From: Hyphomonadaceae bacterium | GTDB lineage: Bacteria > Pseudomonadota > Alphaproteobacteria > Caulobacterales > Hyphomonadaceae | Direction: 5' to 3' | DNA length: 64,000 bases | Assembly: GCA_022844345.1 (NCBI GenBank) | Contig: JALHLU010000003.1 | Span: 248,001 to 312,000, forward strand | Shown: piece by piece, positions 43,891 to 53,974 of the stretch | Position numbering within the stretch: the stretch's first letter is position 1 | How the letters are laid out: each line of letters begins with the position of its first letter | Translations under genes and position numbers: made by a program | The notes under the pieces: generated by a model | The model's input: the letters and a program-made list of their open reading frames with translations, nothing else | Told to the model about the DNA's origin: nothing | Databases searched by the model: none

Positions 43891-44123
43891 TCAGCATCGC
43901 CGTGCGTGAAGCGTAAACTCATGGAACTCACGGGCATGATGCAAAACACCATGCCTGTGGGCCCCATGCGCCCTTTCCGCGCCGTCCATCGCATCAATCG
44001 TGGTTTCCGGTCCCCCGTCACTTCCATGAAATTTTGCGGAAAAGCGAACGGCCCGCGCGAGGCCGACCTTAAACGCCGGCGCGTAAGGTCCCTGCACAGT
44101 ACGAGCAGAACAGGGAGCATTCC

Positions 44124-44393
44124 ATGCTGAGCCATGCCGAAACAGGCCAGGCCGTCGTGGGGCCGGATGGACGCCACATCACACTCGCTGACCTTCCCCC
44201 CCCGGGGATCCAGCGCTGGGTGACGCGTCGCAAGGCGGAAGTGGTGGCAGCCGTCCATGGCGGCCTCCTCACCGCCGACGACGCGTGTGACCGATACGAA
44301 ATCTCGAAAGAGGAATTCGGCGGTTGGGAGCGCCTGTACGAGCGCCACGGCGTCAAGGGTCTACGCACGACACGCCTTCAGAACTACCGCTAG
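44124..44393 (+). CDS. sciP: CtrA inhibitor SciP (DUF1153)
   Basis: This 89-residue protein shows GPDGRHITLADLPPPG, the RWVTRRKAEVVAAVHGGLL helix and a C-terminal RHGVKGLRTTRLQNYR, the full SciP pattern, a helix-turn-helix protein that binds and blocks CtrA in G1 of the Caulobacter cell cycle. Its place between flgE and fliF is the same as around CC_0903 in Caulobacter. The 233-bp gap upstream holds its promoter; I could not fix a CtrA box in it. Confidence 0.92.
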   Translation: MLSHAETGQAVVGPDGRHITLADLPPPGIQRWVTRRKAEVVAAVHGGLLTADDACDRYEISKEEFGGWERLYERHGVKGLRTTRLQNYR

Positions 44394-44460
44394 AGCGCGC
44401 TTTTACGTGAACACCGGCGCCGCCGCAGGGCCCTGCAGAGCCCGGCGGCGGGGCAGCGCT

Positions 44461-44476
44461 TTAAGATTTCGCTAAC
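44461..44476 (+). promoter_or_regulatory. CtrA-like box 1 upstream of fliF
   Basis: TTAA - 7 bases - CTAAC differs by one base from the CtrA consensus TTAA-N7-TTAAC. It lies about 100 bp before fliF, as expected for a class II flagellar promoter. Confidence 0.5.
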
Positions 44477-44493
44477 ACTCTTCCTTCGGGTTC

Positions 44494-44509
44494 TTAAGGA
44501 CCCGTTTAC
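44494..44509 (+). promoter_or_regulatory. CtrA-like box 2 upstream of fliF
   Basis: TTAA - 7 bases - TTTAC, one base different from consensus, sits 18 bp after box 1. It would overlap the -35 region of a promoter starting near 44540. Confidence 0.45.
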
Positions 44510-44526
44510 CACGCACCCGGAAATTC

Positions 44527-44562
44527 CTGCCTAGTCGTGCTTCGCGACGCAGGCAGTTTTTT
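44527..44562 (+). terminator. Stem-loop with T6 in the fliF leader
   Basis: CTGCCT pairs with AGGCAG and, inside it, GTCG pairs with CGAC around a TGCTTCG loop. The stem is followed by six T. It ends 12 bases before the fliF start, so it either stops sciP transcripts or acts as an attenuator in the fliF leader. Confidence 0.6.
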
Positions 44563-44573
44563 CCGGGGTGTTC

Positions 44574-46343
44574 GTGGCCGAACCTGAATCCGCCGAGACC
44601 AAGGGGCTGATCGCTCAGCTCGCCCGTTCCGGGCGCATGCGCATCGCGGCCGCTCTCGTAGTGGTGGCGCTTGTTGGCGGCGGCCTTGGCGTCATCATGC
44701 TGCAGGGCGGCCAGGGCGGAAAGAAGCTCCTCTTTTCGGGCCTCGAGCTCGAGGAAGCCGCCGAAATCAGCGGCAGGCTGGACACGGCCGGCGTTGCCTA
44801 TTCGCTGGAAGGCGGCGGCTCGGCGATCTTTGTCGACGCCTCAAAGGTCGAAGACGCCCGTATGATGCTGTCCGAACAGGGCCTGCCGACACGCGGGTCC
44901 GTCGGTTGGGAGATTTTCGACAAGTCGGATGCGCTGGGCGAGACGCAATTCGTCCTCAACATCAAGAAACTCCGGGCCATGGAAGGCGAGCTGGAACGCT
45001 CGATCAACGCATACGACATGGTTCAGTCGGCCAAGGTGCACCTTTCGGTGCCCGAGCGTCCCCTGTTCCAGCAGAACGCCGACAAGCCCAAGGCCGGCGT
45101 CGTCCTCAAGCTGTCGGGAAACATGCTGGCGCCGGAGAAAGTGCGCGCGATCCGCAATCTTGTCGCCTCCCAGGTGCCGGGCCTTGCCGTTGAAGCGGTA
45201 ACGGTCACAAGCACGGACGGACGCCTGCTGGCCGCCGCGACCGATGGTTCCGGCAGCGGCGGCATTGGCGGCGGCTCAACTGCTGACGAGCGCCGCGCGG
45301 CAATGGAAGAAAGCTATCGCCGCAAGGTGCTGGACGTCATCGAGAACATCGCCGGGCCTGGCGCGGCCAAGGTCACGGTGTCGATCGAGGCCGATTTCAA
45401 CAAGGTCACCCAGAGCTCCGAGACGTTCAATCCGGACAGCCGGGTCGTTCGGTCTTCCACCACAGTGGAGGATTCCTCGAACACGCAGGACGCCCTCCCC
45501 GGCGACGAAACCACGGTGGCCAACAACGTGCCCAATGGCGCCGCCCCGGCCGCCCCGCCGCAGCCTTCGAACCAGTCGCAAACCAACCGTACCGAGGAAA
45601 CCGTCAACTACGAGATGGACAAGACGGTCCGCACAGAAATCATCGAGGGCGGGGCTATCAAGCGCATGTCCGTGGCGGTGGCGATCGACCAGGTCCGTGT
45701 TCCCGGCGCTGAAGGCGCCGCCGCAACGTGGCAGGACCGCTCACCGGAAGAAATTGCCCGGATCACATCGCTAGTGAAATCGGCCGTGCTGTTCGACGAG
45801 CCGCGCGGCGACGTTGTCACGGTTGAGAGCACGGCCTTTGCGCGGCCGGACACGGCGCTCGAAGGCGGCGAGCCTCCCGGCCCGTTCGACCTCGACAAGT
45901 TCGATCTCGTCCGGATCGGAGAGATCCTGGCTCTCGTGCTGACGGCGCTGGCGCTGGTGTTCTTCGTGCTGAGGCCGCTCGTCGGCGGGCTGATGAGCAA
46001 GCCCGAACCTGACGACCTGCCCCCGGAAATCCAGGCGCTGAAGGGCGCAAAGCGCACCAAGGCGATCGCCGCCCACCAGGCCGCGATGGCCAACCTGCAG
46101 TCCACACACATGATTACTGAGGAAGTGTCGCGCACGACCATGCTGCCGGAAAGCAAAGGCGTCAGTTTCGAGATCCCCACGCCCGAGCGTCTGGATGCGG
46201 GGATCGATGTGGCGCGGATTTCCGGCCAGGTGAAAGCATCCTCGATCAAGAAAATCTCCGAGGTGGTCGCCAGCCACCCTGACGAATCCATCTCAATCAT
46301 CCGGTCCTGGATGGCCGAAGAACGCGCGGATCGCGCAGCATGA
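44574..46343 (+). CDS. fliF: Flagellar MS-ring protein FliF
   Basis: The product has 589 residues. It has a first membrane helix at about 22-42 and ring-building motifs such as [33 protein letters not shown] and [42 protein letters not shown] and a second helix near 450-470 follow, then a FliG-binding tail. It forms the membrane ring that anchors the motor. GTG 44574 has GGGG five bases upstream; GTG 44568 is possible. It overlaps fliG by 4 bp. Confidence 0.95.
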   Translation: MAEPESAETKGLIAQLARSGRMRIAAALVVVALVGGGLGVIMLQGGQGGKKLLFSGLELEEAAEISGRLDTAGVAYSLEGGGSAIFVDASKVEDARMMLSEQGLPTRGSVGWEIFDKSDALGETQFVLNIKKLRAMEGELERSINAYDMVQSAKVHLSVPERPLFQQNADKPKAGVVLKLSGNMLAPEKVRAIRNLVASQVPGLAVEAVTVTSTDGRLLAAATDGSGSGGIGGGSTADERRAAMEESYRRKVLDVIENIAGPGAAKVTVSIEADFNKVTQSSETFNPDSRVVRSSTTVEDSSNTQDALPGDETTVANNVPNGAAPAAPPQPSNQSQTNRTEETVNYEMDKTVRTEIIEGGAIKRMSVAVAIDQVRVPGAEGAAATWQDRSPEEIARITSLVKSAVLFDEPRGDVVTVESTAFARPDTALEGGEPPGPFDLDKFDLVRIGEILALVLTALALVFFVLRPLVGGLMSKPEPDDLPPEIQALKGAKRTKAIAAHQAAMANLQSTHMITEEVSRTTMLPESKGVSFEIPTPERLDAGIDVARISGQVKASSIKKISEVVASHPDESISIIRSWMAEERADRAA

Positions 46344-47467
46344 GCAAGGCAGCCGCACTTCCAAAACCCTCCGAGCAGGAGCAGCAGGCTGCCGCCGCGC
46401 AAGCGGCCACCACCGCGCGCGAGGAGTCGCAGAGCGACACCGGCCGGCGCCTGGCAGACACGGTGGTGACGGTTGCGCACCTGCATGGGTCGGAGAAGGC
46501 CGCCATCCTGCTGCTGGCGCTGGGCGAGGACGCCAAGCCCATCTGGGATCGCATGGACGATGACGAGCTGCGCGAGATTTCCCAGGCGATGTCCAACCTG
46601 GGCCCGGTCAAGGCCGAGACCGTCGAATACCTGATCAAGGACTTCGTTAACCGCCTCTCGGGTTCGGGCGCCGTCACGGGCTCCTACGACCAGACGCACC
46701 GCCTGCTGCTGCAGTTCCTGCCGCGCGAGAAGGTCGATGCGCTGATGGAAGAACTGCGCGGCCCGGCAGGCCGAACGATGTGGGACAAGCTCGCCAACGT
46801 GAACGAGCAGGTTCTCGCCAACTATCTCAAGAACGAATACCCGCAGACCGTTGCGGTCGTCCTGTCGAAGATCAAGACAGATCACTCGGCCCGCGTTCTC
46901 ACCGCCCTGCCCCCGGAATTTGCGCTCGAAGTCATCCAGCGCATGCTGCGCATGGAGCCGGTGCAGCGCGACATCCTGGAAAAGATCGAGTCGACTCTGC
47001 GCACCGAATTCATGACCAACCTCGCCCGCACGTCGAAGCGCGACAGCCACGAACAGATGGCGGCAATCTTCAACAACTTCGACCGGCAGACCGAAGGCCG
47101 GTTCATGTCGCTGCTCGAAGACAAGAACAAGGACGCGGCCGATCGCATCCGTTCGCTGATGTTCGTGTTCGAGGATCTGTCCAAACTCGATCCGGGCGGC
47201 GTGCAGACGCTGTTGCGGAACGTCGACAAGGACAAGCTCGCCCTGGCGCTGAAGGGCGCCAACGACGAGATGCGCAACCTGTTCATGTCGAACATGTCGG
47301 AACGCGCCGCCAAGCTCATGCGCGACGACATGGCGGCCATGGGGCCTGTCAAACTCAAGGACGTCGAAGGCGCCCAGCAGGAAATGGTCGTCATCGCCAA
47401 GGCCCTGGCGGATCGCGGCGAGATCATGCTGGCCGAGGGCAGCGGCGAAGAGGAGCTGATCTACTGA
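46340..47467 (+). CDS. fliG: Flagellar motor switch protein FliG
   Basis: The product has 375 residues. It has the N-terminal FliF-binding domain ([20 protein letters not shown]), the middle domain ([28 protein letters not shown]) and the C-terminal torque domain ([31 protein letters not shown]). It converts ion flow to rotation and sets switching. It overlaps fliF and the next gene. Confidence 0.97.
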   Translation: MSKAAALPKPSEQEQQAAAAQAATTAREESQSDTGRRLADTVVTVAHLHGSEKAAILLLALGEDAKPIWDRMDDDELREISQAMSNLGPVKAETVEYLIKDFVNRLSGSGAVTGSYDQTHRLLLQFLPREKVDALMEELRGPAGRTMWDKLANVNEQVLANYLKNEYPQTVAVVLSKIKTDHSARVLTALPPEFALEVIQRMLRMEPVQRDILEKIESTLRTEFMTNLARTSKRDSHEQMAAIFNNFDRQTEGRFMSLLEDKNKDAADRIRSLMFVFEDLSKLDPGGVQTLLRNVDKDKLALALKGANDEMRNLFMSNMSERAAKLMRDDMAAMGPVKLKDVEGAQQEMVVIAKALADRGEIMLAEGSGEEELIY

Positions 47468-48114
47468 TGACGCACTCTTCCCAGAACGTCGCGCCTTCTC
47501 CCTTCACGTTCGAGACGGAATTCACGCCGTCCGGAGACGTGCTCAAGGGCCCGGACCGCAAGTTTTTCTCGCGCGATGAGGCCGACCAGCTTGCGGCAAA
47601 GGCGCGCATCGAGGGCGAGACGCGCGCGCGCCAGGCCGTTGAAGCCAAGGGTTTCGCTTCGGTCGACAAGGTTGCCGCACATCTTTCCCCCGTCGCCGCT
47701 CAGATGGCGGCCATCGCAGACACACTGCGGCGCGAGGCCGCCGAGCTTGCCATGATCGCCGCCCGCAAGATCGCCGGCGAAGCGCTCGACAGGAATGGCG
47801 AGGCAGTTGCAGCCGAGGCGATCGCCAACGCCGTACGCCAGCTCAAAGGCAGCCCGGTCGTCGTGATCAGCGTGGCGCCTGACGCGATGCCCCAGATCGA
47901 GCGCCGTCTTGAACAGCTGCGCAAGCACGGCATCGGCGCATCCCTTCAGTTCGTGGGCAACGCCAAAGCGAAGCCGGGTGACTGGCAGATCAGCTGGAAT
48001 GAAGGTTCGACCGGCTACAGCCGTGAAGCCGTGGAGGCCGCCATCGAAGCCGCGCTCACACAAAGACTGCAAGACCCTGTCGAGCCGCAACTCGAACTCT
48101 TTTCCGCCGCGTAG
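47467..48114 (+). CDS. fliH: Flagellar assembly protein FliH/FlbE
   Basis: This 215-residue protein is an Ala/Arg/Glu-rich helical protein with a central DKVAAHLSPVAAQMAAIADTLRREAAEL helix and a C-terminal V-ATPase E-subunit-like part (VISVAPDAMPQIERRLEQ). It is the FliH export-ATPase regulator; in Caulobacter the same gene (flbE) is next to fliG and affects FliX/FlbD signalling. It starts on the fliG stop (TGATG). Confidence 0.85.
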   Translation: MTHSSQNVAPSPFTFETEFTPSGDVLKGPDRKFFSRDEADQLAAKARIEGETRARQAVEAKGFASVDKVAAHLSPVAAQMAAIADTLRREAAELAMIAARKIAGEALDRNGEAVAAEAIANAVRQLKGSPVVVISVAPDAMPQIERRLEQLRKHGIGASLQFVGNAKAKPGDWQISWNEGSTGYSREAVEAAIEAALTQRLQDPVEPQLELFSAA

Positions 48115-48120
48115 GATGTC

Positions 48121-48477
48121 ATGAGCACTAGCGATCTGAACCTTCCCGAACTGTCGAGCGGCGACCCCGGCACGTCACTGATGACGCCTCGCGCCTCCGA
48201 ACCGGAGACGATGGATCTCCGCGACAAGGTCGCTGCGGATCTCAAGCCTGTGTTCGATGTTCCTGTGTCGGTGCAGGCAGTAATTGGCCGGACGACAATT
48301 GAGGTCTCCAACCTCCTGCGCCTTGGTCCCGGCTCCGTGCTGGAGCTCGACCGCCGCGTTGGCGAGGCCATCGATATCTATGTGAACTCACGCCTCGTGG
48401 CGCGCGGAGAAGTGGTCGTCGTCGACGACCGGCTGGGCGTGACCATGACGGAAATCATCAAGAATTCGGACGGCTAA
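48121..48477 (+). CDS. fliN: Flagellar motor switch protein FliN
   Basis: The product has 118 residues. The C-terminal SpoA/FliN domain reads VFDVPVSVQAVIGRTTIEVSNLLRLGPGSVLELDRRVGEAIDIYVNSRLVARGEVVVVDDRLGVTMTEI in outline. It forms the C-ring with FliG and FliM. The N-terminal 38 residues are an unconserved linker. It is 6 bp after fliH. Confidence 0.95.
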   Translation: MSTSDLNLPELSSGDPGTSLMTPRASEPETMDLRDKVAADLKPVFDVPVSVQAVIGRTTIEVSNLLRLGPGSVLELDRRVGEAIDIYVNSRLVARGEVVVVDDRLGVTMTEIIKNSDG

Positions 48478-48486
48478 GGAAACTCC

Positions 48487-49857
48487 ATGCGTGTTCTGAT
48501 CATCGGAAATCTCGCGGGCCAGCTCTCGGCCGCCACCAAGATCGCCTTCGACCGCGGCGCCAAGGTGCTGCATGCCCACGACGCTCATGCGGCGATGGAG
48601 CTGCTGCGCACAGGGCGCGGCGCCGACATCGTCATGATCGACGTGCACGAGGACATCAGGAGCCTCGTCGCGGCGATGAAGCAGGAGCGCATTGTCGCCC
48701 CGGTCGTCGCCTGCGGCATCGGCGCCAACCCTGAAACAGCGGCGGCCGCCATCCGCGCCGGCGCACGCGAGTTTATTCCCCTGCCGCCCGATCCGGAACT
48801 GATCGCAGCCGTGCTGGCCGCCGTCGCTGACGACGATCGCCCGCTGATCGCGCACGATCCGGCGATGATGGAACTGCGCCGCGTCGCCGATCAGATCGCG
48901 CCGTCGGACGCTTCGGTGCTGATTACGGGCGAGAGCGGCGTCGGCAAGGAAGTGATGGCGCGCTACCTTCACAAGCGCTCGAAGCGCGCCGAGAAACCCT
49001 ACATCTCGGTCAACTGCGCGGCGATCCCCGAGAACCTGCTCGAAAGCGAACTGTTCGGCCACGAGAAGGGTGCGTTCACGGGCGCTGTTGCACGCCGCAT
49101 CGGCAAGTTCGAGGAAGCCGACGGCGGCACGCTGCTGCTGGACGAGGTTTCCGAAATGGATATCCGACTGCAGGCCAAGCTGCTGCGTGCGATCCAGGAG
49201 CGCGAGATCGATCGCGTCGGCGGCACGAAGCCGGTGAAGGTCGATATCCGCATCATCGCGACGTCGAACCGCATCCTGCAGGAAGCCGTCATGCGCGGTG
49301 AATTCCGGAAGGACCTGCTCTACCGCCTCAACGTCATGAACCTTCACATCCCGCCACTGCGTGAGCGGCCGAGCGACCTCATCGCGCTCGCAGAACACTT
49401 CGTCGAGAAGTATGCCACGGCCAACGGCTTCGACCGCCGCCTGTCTGAATCCGCACGCGACCGCATCCGTTCGGCGTCATGGCTCGGCAACGTCCGCGAA
49501 CTTGAAAACGCCATGCACCGCGCGGTGATCCTGGCGCGCAGCGAAGAAATCCAGGTCGATGATCTTCGTACGCCCGACGGCCGCCCCGTGCAGCCCAACG
49601 CACTGGACGCAACCGCGGAGCGTGCCGTCAACGCAGCCGAGGCCGCCATCAAGGGCGCCACCTTCCAGATCGGGCAGACAGTGGCCGAGGTTGAGCAGGA
49701 TCTCATCCTGCATACGCTCGACCATTGCCTGGGCAACCGCACGCACGCCGCCAATATTCTCGGCATCTCCATCCGCACGCTCCGCAACAAGCTTCGCGCC
49801 TACCAGGACGCTGGCGTCGAAGTCGCCGCACCTGGCGAAGTCCGGGCTGCGGGGTAA
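48487..49857 (+). CDS. flbD: Sigma-54-dependent flagellar regulator FlbD
   Basis: This 456-residue NtrC-family activator has a degenerate receiver-like N-domain (about 1-118; GNLAGQLSAATKIAFDRGA). Its AAA+ core shows Walker A ITGESGVGKEVMARY, FGHEKGAFTGA (GAFTGA loop for sigma-54), Walker B GGTLLLDEVSEMD and a C-terminal Fis-type helix (NRTHAANILGISIRTLRNKL). In Caulobacter FlbD activates hook/filament genes and represses early genes. Its likely targets include the promoters at 40124 and 40317. Confidence 0.95.
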   Translation: MRVLIIGNLAGQLSAATKIAFDRGAKVLHAHDAHAAMELLRTGRGADIVMIDVHEDIRSLVAAMKQERIVAPVVACGIGANPETAAAAIRAGAREFIPLPPDPELIAAVLAAVADDDRPLIAHDPAMMELRRVADQIAPSDASVLITGESGVGKEVMARYLHKRSKRAEKPYISVNCAAIPENLLESELFGHEKGAFTGAVARRIGKFEEADGGTLLLDEVSEMDIRLQAKLLRAIQEREIDRVGGTKPVKVDIRIIATSNRILQEAVMRGEFRKDLLYRLNVMNLHIPPLRERPSDLIALAEHFVEKYATANGFDRRLSESARDRIRSASWLGNVRELENAMHRAVILARSEEIQVDDLRTPDGRPVQPNALDATAERAVNAAEAAIKGATFQIGQTVAEVEQDLILHTLDHCLGNRTHAANILGISIRTLRNKLRAYQDAGVEVAAPGEVRAAG

Positions 49858-49862
49858 GGTAG

Positions 49863-51971
49863 ATGGCGCAGGCAGGTTCCGTTTCTGTAGGTGGCGGCGG
49901 GTTCGACTGGAACGCGCTGACCAAGCTGTTTGTCCGGGGCGAGTACGCCCTGGGGCTGGGCGTCATGATGCTGGTGATGATGCTCATCATCCCCATCCCG
50001 GCCTTCCTGCTGGACTTTCTTCTGGCAATTTCGATCACGCTTTCCGTGCTCATCCTGATGACGGCGCTGCTGATTCAGAAGCCGCTTGAATTCTCGGCCT
50101 TCCCGAGTGTCCTGCTGCTGGCGACGCTGTTGCGGCTAGCGCTGAACATCGCGACGACACGCCTCATCCTCGCCCACGGTCACGAAGGCCCGGAAGCCGC
50201 CGGCAGCATCATCCAGGCGTTCGGCAACTTCGTTATGAGCGGCAACTTCGTCATTGGCGTCGTGGTCTTCATAATCCTGATCATCGTGAACTTCGTGGTC
50301 GTCACTAAGGGGTCGGGTCGCATCGCCGAAGTCGCTGCGCGCTTCACCCTGGACGCCATGCCGGGCAAGCAGATGGCGATCGACGCCGATCTGTCCGCGG
50401 GCATGATCAACGAGGAAGAGGCCCGCCGCCGCCGCAGGGAGCTGGAGGGCGAAAGCAACTTCTACGGCGCCATGGACGGCGCCTCGAAATTCGTGCGCGG
50501 CGACGCCATGGCCGGCATCCTGATCACGTTCATCAACGTGATCGGCGGCATGATCATCGGCGTGGCGCAGATGGGCATCTCGTTCGAGGAAGCCGCCAGC
50601 TCCTACACCCTGCTGACAGTCGGCGACGGCATCGTCTCGCAGATTCCGGCGCTGATCGTATCGGTCGCGGCCGGCATGCTCGTCTCGAAAGCCGGCGTCG
50701 AGGGCGCGGCCGACAAGGCCATTGGCGTCCAGCTGTTCACCAATCCGCAAAGCCTTACGATGGCTGGCGTGATGGCGCTGTTCGCCGGCCTGCTTCCGGG
50801 CATGCCGATCATCCCGTTCTTCGGCCTTGCGGGCATATGCGGGTACTTTGCCTGGCGCGGCTTTCAGAAACAGGGCGCGCGGGATGATGAAAAGCTGGCG
50901 GAGGCTGCAGCCGTGCAGCGCGCCAAGCCCATCCCCGAGCCGCCGATCCAGGAGTCGCTGGCTGTCGACGAGATCAAGATCGAACTCGGCTTCGGTCTTC
51001 TCGGCTTCATCAACGAGACGACGGGCCGCAAGCTGACCGACCAGGTCAAGGCGGTGCGCCGCCAGATCGCCTCGGAGTTCGGCTTCGTCGTTCCCCAGGT
51101 GCGCATCATCGACAATCTGGAGCTTGGCTCGGAAGACTACCGCATCCTGATCAAGGAAGTGGTGGCTGGCCGTGGCCGCCTGCGTCCGCAATTCTACCTC
51201 GCGATGGATTCATCGGGAACCGCCCCCGCAATCACTGGCGAGAAGGTCAACGAACCCGTGTTCGGCCTTCCCGCCGTGTGGGTGGACGACACCATGAAGG
51301 AGAACGCGGCGCTCCAGGGTTATACCATCGTCGATGCTGCAACTGTCCTCACCACGCACTTCACCGAACTGGTGAAGGAGAACATGGCCGAACTGCTGAC
51401 CTTCGGCTCCGTGAAGCAGCTGATCGAAGACCTGCCCAAGCCGCAGTCCGCCCTTGTACAGGATATCACGCCGGGACAAATCACGGTTTCCGGCATTCAG
51501 CGTATCCTGCAGAATCTCTTGCGCGAGCGCATCTCCATCCGCGACTTCGGCACGATCCTCGAAGCCATCGCGGAGGCGACATCGGCTTCCACCGACCTGC
51601 TGTCCGTCACCGAGCATGTGCGCACGCGCCTCGGCCGCCAGCTGTGCAACGCCAATCTCGACGCCTCCGGCGCCCTGCCCATCATCGCGCTGTCGCCGGT
51701 GTGGGAGCAGACCTTCGCCGAAGCGCTAGTTGGCGTGGGCGCGGACCGGCAGCTGGCGCTTGAGCCCTCGCGGCTTCACCAGTTCGTCGCTGACCTGCGC
51801 AACGCTTTCGAGCGGGCGGGCCAGTCAGGCGACACGCCTGTGCTGCTGACCTCCGCTGGCGTTCGCCCCTATGTGCGCTCGCTCGTCGAACGTTTCCGGC
51901 CGCAGACGATCGTGATGTCGCAGAATGAAGTTCACCCCAAATCCCGGCTGCGTTCCGCCGGCACAGTGTAA
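49863..51971 (+). CDS. flhA: Flagellar export-gate protein FlhA
   Basis: The product has 702 residues. It has eight membrane helices in the first 330 residues, the FHIPEP-type cytoplasmic ring-forming domain after a KLTDQVKAVRRQIASEFGFVVP linker, and the motif MPGKQMAIDADLSAGMINEEEARRRR. It forms the export-gate nonamer with FlhB/FliPQR. It follows flbD by 5 bp. Confidence 0.96.
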   Translation: MAQAGSVSVGGGGFDWNALTKLFVRGEYALGLGVMMLVMMLIIPIPAFLLDFLLAISITLSVLILMTALLIQKPLEFSAFPSVLLLATLLRLALNIATTRLILAHGHEGPEAAGSIIQAFGNFVMSGNFVIGVVVFIILIIVNFVVVTKGSGRIAEVAARFTLDAMPGKQMAIDADLSAGMINEEEARRRRRELEGESNFYGAMDGASKFVRGDAMAGILITFINVIGGMIIGVAQMGISFEEAASSYTLLTVGDGIVSQIPALIVSVAAGMLVSKAGVEGAADKAIGVQLFTNPQSLTMAGVMALFAGLLPGMPIIPFFGLAGICGYFAWRGFQKQGARDDEKLAEAAAVQRAKPIPEPPIQESLAVDEIKIELGFGLLGFINETTGRKLTDQVKAVRRQIASEFGFVVPQVRIIDNLELGSEDYRILIKEVVAGRGRLRPQFYLAMDSSGTAPAITGEKVNEPVFGLPAVWVDDTMKENAALQGYTIVDAATVLTTHFTELVKENMAELLTFGSVKQLIEDLPKPQSALVQDITPGQITVSGIQRILQNLLRERISIRDFGTILEAIAEATSASTDLLSVTEHVRTRLGRQLCNANLDASGALPIIALSPVWEQTFAEALVGVGADRQLALEPSRLHQFVADLRNAFERAGQSGDTPVLLTSAGVRPYVRSLVERFRPQTIVMSQNEVHPKSRLRSAGTV

Positions 51972-51983
51972 GGGAGCCCCACC

Positions 51984-52964
51984 ATGAAGATGAAGATGTT
52001 CGTGGGCCGAACCGAGGAAGAGGCCCTGGCCATGATCCGGGCCGAGATGGGGCCGGACGCCGTGATCCTCTCGACGCGCGAGCGGGAGGATGACGGCTAT
52101 TTCGAAGTCCGCGCCGCCGTGGAGCGGTCCTTCGGCCAGAAGGCGACGCCCAAGTTCGCCGAAGTCCGGCCGATGTTCGACGAGACCCGGGCGCAGCTGT
52201 CCTCCACCCTGCGCTGGCACGGGGCGCCGGACGGCTTCGTCCACATGGTGTCGGAGGCAAGCTCGCGCCTGGGCGCAGGCATGGAGCCGCACGCCGCCCT
52301 ATCCGCCGGGATAGAGGGCGCACTCTCATTCAACCCGCTCAATCCGCGTCCGGACAAGTCGCTGCTGCTCGTGGGGCCGCATGGATCGGGCAAGACGACA
52401 GCGGCCGCCAAGATCGCCCGCTACCTGTCGGACAAAAAGCATCCGATCGAAGCCGTGGCGGCGGACTTCGATTCATCGGGCCAGATCGCCCGGCTAGCCG
52501 CCTTAATGCTTAAGCCGTCGGTAACCTTTGCGCTTTCGCCCGACCATCTGATGAAACTTGTTCGCGATGCAGACGATCGCGGACAAAGACTTGTCATCGA
52601 TTGCCCCTCATTTAACCCGCTCGACGAGGCGGACATGAAACGGTGCAACGACCTGATTTCCTACATGAATGTGGAGCCGGTGCTGGTCCTTGCGGCCGAC
52701 GGCCACCCGATGGAACTCGAGGACAACGCCCGCGCCTTCGCCCAGGCAGGTTGCCGCCGTGTCATCCTTACCCGGATAGATGCGGTTCGGCGTCGCGGGG
52801 GCGCAATCGCAGCAATTTCTTCCGCTCGGTTAAGCATCGCTTCACTAGGTTTGACGTCAAATGCACGGTGTGGGCTGACGCCTGCTTCGTCTGAGCGAAT
52901 CGCCAGGCTTTTCGTGCCTGGCGCTGACGTGGTCGAAGCGGATCAGCTCAAGGGAGCCGCGTGA
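51984..52964 (+). CDS. flhF: FlhF-like SRP-type GTPase with altered G motifs
   Basis: This 326-residue protein has an FlhF N-terminus (MFVGRTEEEALAMIRAEMGPDAVILSTRE), an intact P-loop LLLVGPHGSGKTTAAAKI (about 128-145) and ILTRIDAVRRRGG as a T-R-x-D G4 site. The G2 segment is DFDSSGQIARL instead of DTYRIGA, and G3 is DCPSFNP instead of DTAGR. It probably sets flagellum position with FlhG, but catalysis may differ. It overlaps flhG by one base. Confidence 0.85.
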   Translation: MKMKMFVGRTEEEALAMIRAEMGPDAVILSTREREDDGYFEVRAAVERSFGQKATPKFAEVRPMFDETRAQLSSTLRWHGAPDGFVHMVSEASSRLGAGMEPHAALSAGIEGALSFNPLNPRPDKSLLLVGPHGSGKTTAAAKIARYLSDKKHPIEAVAADFDSSGQIARLAALMLKPSVTFALSPDHLMKLVRDADDRGQRLVIDCPSFNPLDEADMKRCNDLISYMNVEPVLVLAADGHPMELEDNARAFAQAGCRRVILTRIDAVRRRGGAIAAISSARLSIASLGLTSNARCGLTPASSERIARLFVPGADVVEADQLKGAA

Positions 52965-53806
52965 TGATGAACTTCGGTTCGAAAAAGCCAGAAGCGAAAG
53001 GCAGTCACCGCTCGCGCGTGACGCCAGCTTCCGTCATCGCGGTCGCCTCCGGAAAAGGCGGCGTCGGCAAGACATGGCTGTCCACCACCCTCGCGGCCTG
53101 CTTCGCCAAGATGGGCCGCCGCACCTTGCTGGTCGACGGCGACCTTGGCCTGGCCAACGTCGACGTCCAGCTGGGCATCGCTCCCGAAACGGATCTTGCC
53201 GCGGTTATCGCGGGCTGGGTCGAACTCGAGGATGCGGTCTGCAAGGTGAATGGCGGGGCCGGTTCGGAAATCGGCTTTGACGTTCTGCCGGGCCGTTCGG
53301 GCTCCGGCGCCCTCGCCGGCCTGCCTGCCGAGGAAGCATCCCGCCTGGCCGCATCGCTGACGGCGCTGGCCCTGCAATATGACACCGTGCTGGTCGATCT
53401 GGGCGCCGGCATCGAAGACAACGTCATGCGCCTTGCCCGCGCCTGCGACCGTTGCGTGATCGTCGCCAACGACGAACCCACCTCGATGACGGACGCCTAC
53501 GCGTTCATCAAGGTTCTGCGTGGCTATGCCCCAAGCGTGCAGCCGTGGATCGCCATCAACATGGCCGACACCCGCGTCGCCGGCCGCCGTACCTATGAAG
53601 CGCTTGCCCGCGCCTCGCAGACCTTCCTCGGCTTCCGTCCGCCGCTTGCCGGCATCGTGCTGCGCGACCTCAAGGTGCGCGAGGCGATCCGCCAGCAGAA
53701 GACGATCGTGAGCATCGATCCGCAGGCCCAGGCCGCGCTCGACGCCCAGCAGATCGCCGAAGCCCTGGTCCGCGGCGGCGCCGAGGGTATCGCGGAGAGC
53801 GCATAG
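52964..53806 (+). CDS. flhG: FlhG (MinD-like ATPase)
   Basis: This 280-residue MinD/ParA-type ATPase has a deviant Walker A VASGKGGVGKTWLST (about 28-42), LLVDGDLGLANVDVQLG and a Walker B-type VLVDLGAGI. It pairs with FlhF to control flagellar number. Its ATG overlaps the flhF stop (TGATG). A GTG at 52961 is an alternative start. It closes the flagellar operon. Confidence 0.9.
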   Translation: MMNFGSKKPEAKGSHRSRVTPASVIAVASGKGGVGKTWLSTTLAACFAKMGRRTLLVDGDLGLANVDVQLGIAPETDLAAVIAGWVELEDAVCKVNGGAGSEIGFDVLPGRSGSGALAGLPAEEASRLAASLTALALQYDTVLVDLGAGIEDNVMRLARACDRCVIVANDEPTSMTDAYAFIKVLRGYAPSVQPWIAINMADTRVAGRRTYEALARASQTFLGFRPPLAGIVLRDLKVREAIRQQKTIVSIDPQAQAALDAQQIAEALVRGGAEGIAESA

Positions 53807-53974
53807 GCTATGTGAGCGTCCAAGGCATCAGGGCGCGCAGGTTAGGCAACTTCCAATACACTGCAGCTGGCGTCCGTGCATGCGGGCGCCAATTGCTATT
53901 GGAGTGGCGCGCGGCGGCGTCTACACATGCGACAAGCGTCCCGCGCGTGGCTGGCCGCCATCGGGGAATGTTGC

